64,000 bases of DNA from Dyella amyloliquefaciens. Its GTDB lineage: Bacteria; Pseudomonadota; Gammaproteobacteria; Xanthomonadales; Rhodanobacteraceae. Numbering within the stretch: position 1 is the first letter of the stretch; every line of letters starts with the position of its first letter. The position numbers and the translations under genes were made by a program. Under the pieces are notes generated by a model. It was given only the letters and a program-made list of their open reading frames with translations. It ran no database searches and had not been told where the DNA came from. The DNA is taken from positions 1,024,856-1,088,855 of the forward strand of contig NZ_SAYT01000001.1 of NCBI RefSeq assembly GCF_004296575.1, read 5' to 3'. Shown one piece after another: positions 9,412 through 16,377 of this stretch.

Positions 9412-10423
9412 GCGTGAAGAAGTCGCACCCTGGTGTCGGGGTGATCTGGAAGACGTGCTTCACTGCCCGGCGTGTACCTCGTCACGTCACGCCAAGGCAT
9501 ACGACGGCATGCGAGATCACCTGGAGGGAGTGCCGGGGGAATGGGCGATGTGGCGATGCCTGGATTGCGGTAGCTTTTACCTCAGTCGTCGTCCAAATCG
9601 CCTGTCCATAGGCAAAGCCTATGCTTCGTACCACACGCATGGAGACGGTGCTGCCAGCTTCGCTTCGGACAATGGGAGTTCATTGCTTTGGCGTTGGTCA
9701 AATGGCTACATGAACGCTCGTTACGGTGCTCGGCGAGTACCCGAGTCCTCCCTGGGGCGTTTCCTTGTGCCTTTGCTGCCACCGCTGCGCCAGCAGCTCG
9801 ATTACTTTTACAGGCACCTTCCGGGCCGTCCCGGGCGCCTGCTAGATGTCGGGTGCGGCAATGGCGTGTTCTTGTTACGTGCCCGGGACGCAGGCTGGCA
9901 GGTCCAAGGTTTGGAGCCCGATCCCGCTGCTGCGAGCGCAGCACGTGCGGCTGGCCTCGATGTCGTGGAGGGCACTCTGGATACATTTCAGGCGCCCGGA
10001 TCTTTCGATGCGGTTACGTCCTCGCACGTCATCGAACATGTTCACGATCCGCGCGACTTCGTACGCAAGATGTTCGCGTTGTTGCGTGTGGGTGGCTTTG
10101 CCTGGCTGGCGACACCAAACGCACAAGGTCTGGGTCACCAAAGGTACGGTCGGGCCTGGCGTGGCCTTGAGCCACCTAGGCATATGACGGTACTTACGCC
10201 GAGTGTGTTACGCGCATTACTGCAGGAGGCGGGGTTTTCCCGAGTGACGGCGCATCGGCGTGGGCGTGGTTCTCGATACATGCTGCAAGCATCTGCCGAA
10301 TTGTCGGGTTGCTATGGCGAGCCGGTCCGTGCACTGTCGCCGTTGCTGGTTGATGTGTTGGCGACATTGCATTCGGGTCTGGCGGAGGAATGCGTCATTT
10401 CTGCCTATAGAGCCAACCCGTGA
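9404..10423 (+). CDS. Class I SAM-dependent methyltransferase with N-terminal zinc-ribbon-like region
   Basis: The predicted protein (339 aa) has two cysteine pairs near the N-terminus (CPAC and CLDC), typical of the zinc-ribbon segment in some sugar methyltransferases. These are followed by the SAM-binding motif LLDVGCGNGVFLLRARDAGW and motif II VQGLEPDPAA. FDAVTSSHVIEHVHDP is the usual motif IV region. Context places it in the surface-glycan operon, where it would methylate a sugar or cap the glycan. Neither the substrate nor the position of methylation can be told from sequence. Confidence 0.85.
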   Translation: MVEREEVAPWCRGDLEDVLHCPACTSSRHAKAYDGMRDHLEGVPGEWAMWRCLDCGSFYLSRRPNRLSIGKAYASYHTHGDGAASFASDNGSSLLWRWSNGYMNARYGARRVPESSLGRFLVPLLPPLRQQLDYFYRHLPGRPGRLLDVGCGNGVFLLRARDAGWQVQGLEPDPAAASAARAAGLDVVEGTLDTFQAPGSFDAVTSSHVIEHVHDPRDFVRKMFALLRVGGFAWLATPNAQGLGHQRYGRAWRGLEPPRHMTVLTPSVLRALLQEAGFSRVTAHRRGRGSRYMLQASAELSGCYGEPVRALSPLLVDVLATLHSGLAEECVISAYRANP

Positions 10424-11277
10424 TGGTAGCTGGCCTGCTGCTCAACTATCTCGATGAGCGGCGCAGCATCGCTTGCATCCGCACGTTGCTGGATGAAGGA
10501 ATAGAACGGGTGTTGGTGTGGGACAACTCGGCGGACGAAGGTCGATCGGCTGGGCAAATTTGCGTCGCTTTCGAGAATGACCCTCGCATCGTTGTTGAGG
10601 TCCATGGCGCCAATATCGGGTTTGCGGCAGGAGCAAACCGTGGCCTGGAGATTTGCCGCGAGCGATTCCAGGCGAGTCATGTTCTTCTCATCAACAACGA
10701 TGCCAGCCTGAGGCCAGGCGCTCTTTCCGTGTTAAGGGCGGCGTCGCTCGGAAACGCGCAGGCCGGCGTGATCAGCATGGACATCGCGCACGCCGGACAT
10801 GCCCAAGGGCCGCTTCACTATCACCGTTGGTCCGGCTTGCAATACAGGCGGGCCCTTCCCGGGACGTTTCCCTATGCCAGTGGCTGCTGCCTTTGGGTTG
10901 ACCTGACGCTCGCGCCATCGCCCCTGTTCGATGAAGTGTTCTTCATGTACGGAGAAGACTGCGAACTCGGCTGGCGCCTGTCGCAACAGCCGGTTTCCTG
11001 GCTGCATTTGCCCCAGGTATTGGTCGATCACGAAGGTTCGGCGAGCAGCGGATTGGGGTCGCCGTTCTACGAAACCCACTTGGTGGCTGCACACCTGTTA
11101 CTGGCACGCAAACTCGCCCGCCATCCCTTCTCGGCGATCGGTTTCACTTTATTGCGTATGCCCTTCCTGATTGCTCGCGCGACGATCCGGTCTCTGCGCT
11201 ATCGATCATTCGTGCCTTGGCAGGGATTTTGGCGAGGTGCAGTCCTGGCTTTTGGGCCTCGCCGCGGGCTTCGCTAA
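10420..11277 (+). CDS. Family 2 glycosyltransferase (rhamnosyltransferase-like)
   Basis: The predicted protein (285 aa) begins VAGLLLNYLDERRSIACIRTLL, and VLVWDNSADEGRS replaces the usual VVDNxS motif. The segment NIGFAAGANRGLE and the second-domain FFMYGEDCELGWRL are hallmarks of WbbL-type GT2 enzymes. Either the GTG at 10420 or the ATG at 10423 could start translation; both overlap the methyltransferase stop. The gene ends in a 4-base overlap with the convergent flippase gene. The donor sugar is unknown; rhamnosyltransferase similarity is a family-level inference. Confidence 0.85.
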   Translation: MMVAGLLLNYLDERRSIACIRTLLDEGIERVLVWDNSADEGRSAGQICVAFENDPRIVVEVHGANIGFAAGANRGLEICRERFQASHVLLINNDASLRPGALSVLRAASLGNAQAGVISMDIAHAGHAQGPLHYHRWSGLQYRRALPGTFPYASGCCLWVDLTLAPSPLFDEVFFMYGEDCELGWRLSQQPVSWLHLPQVLVDHEGSASSGLGSPFYETHLVAAHLLLARKLARHPFSAIGFTLLRMPFLIARATIRSLRYRSFVPWQGFWRGAVLAFGPRRGLR

Positions 11278-12503
11278 GTTTGGCGCAGATGGCGCAGTAC
11301 GAAAATCACGCCGATTGCGCACATCACCGCTTCGGCAAGAATGACTGCGGCGACAAGGCCAAGCACGCCCAGCAGGTGCGTAAAGACCAGTATTCCTCCT
11401 ACCAGCAGGGCGATTCCGCTGAGCTCGAAGCCAACCCTTTCGAGTGGGTGGCCGAGCGCGACCAGCACGCTACCGGCGGCGATGCGTAGTGAGAGCAGGG
11501 GGGCTGATATCGCCATCCAGGGCATCAGCCATGCCATGCGCGCATAGCGCTCGCCAAAGACCATCGGCAATGCCGGGCTTGCCGCGACCAGCAGGGCGCC
11601 GCCCAACAGCCCCCAACCGAGGGCCAGCGCGAGAAGCATACGCACGAGTCGGCGCACTTCCTTGCTTCGTTCATCGGCATGGCGAAACAGTCGTGGCTGG
11701 GCTGCCAAAAGCAGGCCCAATACAGGGGTGATGATTGCGCCCATGACACGCGAGACAGCGATGTAGATTCCGGCATCTACGGCGCCAACCTGTCGGACGG
11801 CGACGATCTTGTCCAGCTCGCTTGGATTGGCCGCGACGATAAGCATGGCTGCGTAGGATCCACCTTGCCCGAGTTCAGCCTGAGTGGCGCGGCGCGGACG
11901 CCAACCCAAAGGCACGTGGTGCCGCGTCAACACCCATCCAAGGAGTACCCCGAGCATGGACGCCAGCAACTGCAGTGTGGTGTATGCGAGTAGCCGTTGC
12001 GATGACGGGACCGCGAAGCAGGGGAGCACCGCCAATACCCGTAACGCCAATGGCGCCCACTGCACTAGTTGGCTCAGTGGGACACGCTCACTTGCTTGTA
12101 GCGCGAAGCTGCACAGCATAGTGAAAGGGGTTGCCAGCAGCTCGGCTGCACCCATCAAGAGCAGAATCTGCCAGTTCACCAACCCTTCGGCCAGCCAGTG
12201 CCCGCAGGCGACATACAGCGCCAGCAGTAGTGAGCCAAACCCTGCCGTGAGTGGCCATGCATAACGCCATACGTCGCTGGCGGCCGAGATATCGCGAGAG
12301 GCGCGGGCCAGCAGGACGTAACCACTGCCCAGGCTGGGCAGCGTGCCCATGACCACGGCTAACGCGGCGGCGGAGGCGAAGTGCCCGTATGCCTGCGGAC
12401 CCAGCAGACGGGTAAGCAGGATCAGGCTGGTCGCCTGTGTCACCAATCGCAGGCCCAGCACGGCAGTGGTGAGCAGGCCTCCCCTGGCCAGCTGACCGAT
12501 CAT
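11274..12503 (-). CDS. Oligosaccharide flippase (MOP/Wzx-type, polysaccharide biosynthesis protein)
   Basis: The predicted protein (409 aa) is almost entirely hydrophobic with about 10-12 membrane segments. It begins with the family's IGQLARGGLLTTAVLGLRLVTQATSLILLTRLLGPQAYGHFASAAALAVV-type N-terminus (shown here in part: LILLTRLLGPQAYG). Such proteins flip lipid-linked oligosaccharides across the inner membrane. It overlaps the start-proximal neighbour (GT-C-like gene) by 4 bases on the same strand. Its position between the glycosyltransferases and the GT-C/pilA genes fits export of the glycan before transfer. Confidence 0.85.
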   Translation of the reverse strand: MIGQLARGGLLTTAVLGLRLVTQATSLILLTRLLGPQAYGHFASAAALAVVMGTLPSLGSGYVLLARASRDISAASDVWRYAWPLTAGFGSLLLALYVACGHWLAEGLVNWQILLLMGAAELLATPFTMLCSFALQASERVPLSQLVQWAPLALRVLAVLPCFAVPSSQRLLAYTTLQLLASMLGVLLGWVLTRHHVPLGWRPRRATQAELGQGGSYAAMLIVAANPSELDKIVAVRQVGAVDAGIYIAVSRVMGAIITPVLGLLLAAQPRLFRHADERSKEVRRLVRMLLALALGWGLLGGALLVAASPALPMVFGERYARMAWLMPWMAISAPLLSLRIAAGSVLVALGHPLERVGFELSGIALLVGGILVFTHLLGVLGLVAAVILAEAVMCAIGVIFVLRHLRQT

Positions 12504-14455
12504 GGGGAGTTCGGTCCCGAGGAGAGGGAGGGCGGCGTATCCAATTGGTTGCGCAACTGGCCGAGTTGCTCGTCGAGATGTCCCCCCAGGTTCAGTTGTT
12601 CAAGCTGCTTCAGCCGCTCTTGCGCCTGAGCGTGATCGCCCTGTGCAAGCAGCATGCGGATGAGCGTGACCAGGTAAGCGGCTTCGTGCGGCGAGGTGCC
12701 GACGGCCTGTGTTTGCAGGCTCATTCCGAGCGAACGGTTTCCCATCACGTTCCAGGCGTAGTCGGCATAGGTTGCTAGCAGGCGCGGGCTTGGTGGGGTA
12801 TGAGTCAGCGCCGCTTCGAACATGGATCGCATCCGTTCTTGTGGAAGCGGGCACTGATTTCGCTCGGCACACTGCGCGAGTGACGCCATTGAGCTTTCGT
12901 CCTGGACGCCGGGGCGCCGGCTGGTCAATTTCGCGATCATGCTGTCCCACCATTCGTCCTTGAGCGGCAATCCCATGCGCGAATTCATGAAGATCAAGGC
13001 TTGTTGTGGAAGGATCGACGATGCGGGCAGTGCGGCCGCACGTTCCAACGGGGCATAGGCCAGCCGTGTATAAGGGGACTGGGGATCGTTGTGCGAATAG
13101 ATGATGTAGGTTCGTCCAAGCTCATACTGGGCGCGCGGGGAGTTGGGATCGCGCTCCGCCAGAGTCTGGGCCAAGCGTAATGGTTCCCCCCAGGCGTAGG
13201 CGGTCGTGGCTGTCAGACCGGTCCACCAGAGCAAAAGCGCTGCCGCCAGAACATGGGATGCACGATGCGAAATCGTGGAGCCTTCACTTCTCCGCAAAGG
13301 AAGCAAGGCCGCCAGCGCAAGCAACAAGCCGTAGCTGGCGAAGTAGTTGCGATGCTCATAGACCAGCTCCAGTGGGAGAATGGTGGCAGTAAGCAGGTGG
13401 CACCCAAGAAAGAGCAAGATACCTAGCGTCGCGAGTGGTTTACGCAGGCGAAGCCACCAGGCTGCGCCTCCGAGTGCACCCAAGGTGCACAGACTTGTTG
13501 CCGTAGTCCATGGCGAAAGCAGCCCGGACGAAACCACGTAATCGTCATGGTAGAACGACAGCGCATGGGGAAGCGGCACCAGCGTCCATGCGATGTAATC
13601 CACGACGACCCGCATCTCCGTCAGAAGCCGGGTGCCCATCGTGAAGTCACGTGTGGCCCATGATTCGGGTTTAAGCAGGGATGGGACCAGCCATGCCAAC
13701 CCAATGGCCATGGGAAGTACGAGTACCGCCATGAAAAGGCCAAGCAGTCGGCGATCGAGTCGGCCATTGGCGGAGCGGAAGCGGAATATGATTACCTCTA
13801 CCAGTGCCGCATAAAGCGGAAGCATGATGGCCGTTTCCTTTGCAAGCACGCCTATGGCCGTGGGAACGATGAGGCAAAGTGCGCATAGAGCGGTGGAGCG
13901 CCAGTCGCCTTCGTTATCCAGTAAGCGCTCGCGCGTACGGACATAACCGATCAGCCCCAATAGCACGAACACATTGGCCATGCTTTCCATGCGCTGCACG
14001 ACGTACAGCACTGAAGTCAGGTTGATTGGGAGAACCAGCCAAGCGAAGGCCACCAGCAGCGACGCGGAGTTGGCGGAAGCCTTGCTCGACGAGCGATCTG
14101 CCGAAAGGATCAGTACACGGGTCAACAGGAAGACCAGCCATCCATTCAGCAGGTGAATGGCCAGGTTGGTTACCTTCATCCCGAATGGATCAAGGCCGGT
14201 AGCCAGGTAATTAGCAGCGAAACTCAGCGAAGCGAGTGGACGCTTGAAGTCGCTTGCTGGCGAGGAAAGCGCCGCTCCGACCAGTGAGCGAATGTCCGCC
14301 GACGCCGGTTGCACGCCATGGTTGTCGACGATGTTCGGGTAGTCGTCGAAGAGCCAGCCTCCGTGAAGGCCCGGCCAATAGATTCCAGCGGTGATGATCA
14401 GCGCCAGAACTAGCCAGCTAAGGCGTCGACGAAGCAGCAAGGTGTCAAGCGCCAT
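12500..14455 (-). CDS. GT-C-like polytopic membrane glycosyltransferase with C-terminal helical repeats, next to pilA
   Basis: The predicted protein (651 aa) has an acidic first periplasmic loop, GGWLFDDYPNIVDNHGV (~33-49). About ten hydrophobic segments run to residue ~400, and a soluble tail of ~240 aa contains short helical repeats (for example DPNSPRAQYELGRTYIIY) resembling TPRs. This layout is seen in GT-C fold enzymes of the PMT/TMTC type that use polyprenyl-linked sugars. It lies directly downstream of pilA on the same strand, beyond a terminator, and upstream of the flippase. By analogy with pilin glycosyltransferases encoded next to pilA (TfpO, TfpW), it may glycosylate the pilin. 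That role is inferred. Confidence 0.6.
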   Translation of the reverse strand: MALDTLLLRRRLSWLVLALIITAGIYWPGLHGGWLFDDYPNIVDNHGVQPASADIRSLVGAALSSPASDFKRPLASLSFAANYLATGLDPFGMKVTNLAIHLLNGWLVFLLTRVLILSADRSSSKASANSASLLVAFAWLVLPINLTSVLYVVQRMESMANVFVLLGLIGYVRTRERLLDNEGDWRSTALCALCLIVPTAIGVLAKETAIMLPLYAALVEVIIFRFRSANGRLDRRLLGLFMAVLVLPMAIGLAWLVPSLLKPESWATRDFTMGTRLLTEMRVVVDYIAWTLVPLPHALSFYHDDYVVSSGLLSPWTTATSLCTLGALGGAAWWLRLRKPLATLGILLFLGCHLLTATILPLELVYEHRNYFASYGLLLALAALLPLRRSEGSTISHRASHVLAAALLLWWTGLTATTAYAWGEPLRLAQTLAERDPNSPRAQYELGRTYIIYSHNDPQSPYTRLAYAPLERAAALPASSILPQQALIFMNSRMGLPLKDEWWDSMIAKLTSRRPGVQDESSMASLAQCAERNQCPLPQERMRSMFEAALTHTPPSPRLLATYADYAWNVMGNRSLGMSLQTQAVGTSPHEAAYLVTLIRMLLAQGDHAQAQERLKQLEQLNLGGHLDEQLGQLRNQLDTPPSLSSGPNSP

Positions 14456-14570
14456 ACTGGAGCAATGTATCGGCTGAGGTCACATCAGCTTACTTCGTCT
14501 GATGCGCTCCTCCCACAGTGTGGCTGCAGGCGCCATGAGTCGTGGTTTCGAAGGTGCTCCATCCGAGATA

Positions 14571-14600
14571 AAAAAAGGACTGCCATGGGCAGTCCTTTTT
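14571..14600 (-). terminator. Intrinsic terminator downstream of pilA
   Basis: An 8-bp perfect stem (GGACTGCC at 14577-14584 with GGCAGTCC at 14588-14595, 3-base loop) is flanked by six A on one side and five T on the other. It can terminate pilA transcription on the minus strand and could work in both directions. It separates highly expressed pilA from the GT-C-like gene. Confidence 0.85.
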
Positions 14601-14650
14601 GGGTCAAGCTGGAGGCTAGGTGATGAAATCCACCTGCTCCGTTGTTGCCA

Positions 14651-15100
14651 TTAACCGCGGCAGATGGCCGGCAGGTACTTCTTGTCGATGGTGGAGGCGG
14701 TGCACGACCACGACAGCGGAGCGGCGGTCGGGTCCGTAGCCGTGGTGCTTGCGGTCGGGGTGAGGACGAAATTGCCCGTGGCGCTTGCCGGGAGGTGGCC
14801 CGCGCCACTCGCGTCGGCACCGACCGTGATAACGCCCGCGGCTACGGAAAGCGAGGCGACGTACTGGGTCGGGTTATCGCTGCAACCGGCAGCCGCCGTG
14901 TCGGTCGGCAGCGCGCCCTGAGACTGATAGTACTCGGCGACCGAGGTCTTGCAGGCGTCAGCAGCGACGACAAGTTCCGAAACCTTGGAGCGCGTGGTGT
15001 AGTCGCTGTAGGCCGGGATGGCGATGGCAGCCAGGATCGCGATGATCGCAACGACGATCATCAGTTCGATCAGGGTAAAGCCCTTCTGTACCTTCTTCAT
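14651..15100 (-). CDS. pilA: Major type IV pilin PilA
   Basis: The 149 aa prepilin has a 7-residue leader MKKVQKG followed by [20 protein letters not shown], the class III signal with Gly-1, Phe+1 and Glu+5. PilD should cleave after Gly7. Four cysteines (50, 73, 133, 147) can form the D-region and an additional disulfide. Residues ~112-127 are rich in Thr, Ser, Ala and Pro, a plausible O-glycosylation stretch. An AGAGGAA ribosome site lies 5 bases before the ATG. A sigma-54 promoter lies ~125 bases upstream. The gene is ~10 kb from pilB, separated by the glycan cluster. Confidence 0.95.
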   Translation of the reverse strand: MKKVQKGFTLIELMIVVAIIAILAAIAIPAYSDYTTRSKVSELVVAADACKTSVAEYYQSQGALPTDTAAAGCSDNPTQYVASLSVAAGVITVGADASGAGHLPASATGNFVLTPTASTTATDPTAAPLSWSCTASTIDKKYLPAICRG

Positions 15101-15223
15101 GATGGTTCCTCTGTTTGATTAGCTAACCGGTGATGCCCCTGAGCCCCGGCCCCGATTTCCCCCTAGGCGGGATCGGTTCCCCTCGCAACGGTCTGGAACG
15201 ACCAGGAAGCTCGCGGCAGACGC

Positions 15224-15239
15224 AGCATGTTGTGTGCCA
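15224..15239 (-). promoter_or_regulatory. Sigma-54 (RpoN) promoter of pilA
   Basis: On the minus strand the bases are TGGCACACAACATGCT. The -24 element TGGCAC is perfect, and the -12 GC is at exactly the right spacing (consensus TGGCACG-N4-TTGCW). Transcription would start near 15212, giving a leader of about 110 bases. pilA is sigma-54/PilR controlled in many pseudomonads and xanthomonads; pilS and pilR are not in this window. The remainder of the 15101-15442 gap holds a stem-loop at 15388-15408 but no other recognised element. Confidence 0.75.
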
Positions 15240-15442
15240 TGTGTGCCGTTGACAGGTCCCCGCAGCGTTGCGGGTACAGGGATTGTGCATAGGGTCACGA
15301 AGGGGGGCAAGCGGATGGGGTGGCTGACTACGCGGGACTGTGGATCGCGTCTCGGCTCAGTGCGCGATCATGCCGGGATGGGGCATGAAGTGACGTGAAA
15401 GGTCACTTTTTGCCTTGTGGACTGGCGACTACTCGGGCGACC

Positions 15443-16210
15443 TCACCAGGGGTCTGTGGCCAGAACCGCAACCAGTCGATTCGTCCGGGTGCTTAGGATG
15501 GCCGCGAAGTCGGTCTTGCGGGACTGCAGGGGGATGTATCTGAGCGTATCGCCTTGCTTCGCAGCTCTATCAGAAAGCCCCTGGAGATATCCCTTCTGGA
15601 CCGGTGTCAGGCCTTTGAGCTGGGACAGGCTGCGGGAATGCCTCATGAGACTCTCCGCAGCATCGCTGTAGGAAACGTAGTACTGGGGTCTGATATCGAT
15701 GTCCTTGCCGCTTTCCAATGCCTGTAGGGCCAATTTCAAGGTATCCGCGCCCCCGGGCTTCGCGCCGACAAGAAGGGGCCCGGTCCACGAGCGGTGCCGA
15801 AACTCTGGAGTGTGGCCCTTGGCCAAGTCGGCGTCTGAAAGCTCATTGGCCATCACTATCCTCAGTCGGTCGACAACGGCTACCACAAAGACGGGCCTCG
15901 TCTGACAGATTACAAATAGCCCATACGCAAATGCGATCGTCTGCACAATGGCGATGATTGAAAGGTCAAGGCGCAGTTGTCGCTTTGATTTGGCAGGATT
16001 GAAGACCAGCAGAGTAAGTGCGGGGCCGACGACAATGTCCACGCCGACTATTAGCAGCATCAGTCCGGTTGCGCCTGCGGCAATGAAGTACGGTGGCGGG
16101 AACCAGAGCAGGTAGAGCAGTGCGGAAACGCATAGCGCCAGTGTGAGGCTGATTGCCAGATGGATGCCGGAGGCCTTCCAGCGGGACATGGTCGGGAGGT
16201 GGGTTGACAT
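15443..16210 (-). CDS. TfpX/TfpZ-family type IV pilin accessory protein
   Basis: The predicted protein (255 aa) has about four N-terminal hydrophobic segments, including ALCVSALLYLLWFPPPYFIAAGATGLMLL (shown in part: ALLYLLWFPPPYF) and VGVDIVVGPALTLLVFNPAKSKRQLRLDL in the family's characteristic GPxLTLxVF-N...K..RxDL pattern. A soluble domain rich in polar residues follows. This topology and the VDxxxGPxLT motif are typical of TfpX/TfpZ proteins encoded beside pilA in several Pseudomonas pilin groups. Here the gene lies upstream of pilA rather than downstream. Translation may instead begin at the Met at 16189 (MSRWKASGIHL). The family's molecular role in pilin handling is not well defined. Confidence 0.8.
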   Translation of the reverse strand: MSTHLPTMSRWKASGIHLAISLTLALCVSALLYLLWFPPPYFIAAGATGLMLLIVGVDIVVGPALTLLVFNPAKSKRQLRLDLSIIAIVQTIAFAYGLFVICQTRPVFVVAVVDRLRIVMANELSDADLAKGHTPEFRHRSWTGPLLVGAKPGGADTLKLALQALESGKDIDIRPQYYVSYSDAAESLMRHSRSLSQLKGLTPVQKGYLQGLSDRAAKQGDTLRYIPLQSRKTDFAAILSTRTNRLVAVLATDPW

Positions 16211-16377
16211 GGCTAATGGGATTGCGGGTATAGGCCGCTTGATACCACGTGCAAGGAAAAATTCCAGAGCAGCGTGCCACTCGTTGTTAGGTCGGGCTCC
16301 CAGTGCCGCACCGCGCCTTGCGCTGCGTGCCGCCGCCTCTTACCGTCAACGCCTTCGCAGCACCCAGGGACCCCCCA

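Noticed and set aside
15388-15411. Hairpin with T-tract between pilA and the TfpX/TfpZ gene
   Set aside because: The T-run follows the stem on the plus strand, but both flanking genes are on the minus strand, so it is not their terminator.
16264-16279. Sigma-54-like TGGCACG upstream of the TfpX/TfpZ gene
   Set aside because: The -24 half is good, but the position of the invariant -12 GC reads GG, so the site is not a convincing promoter.
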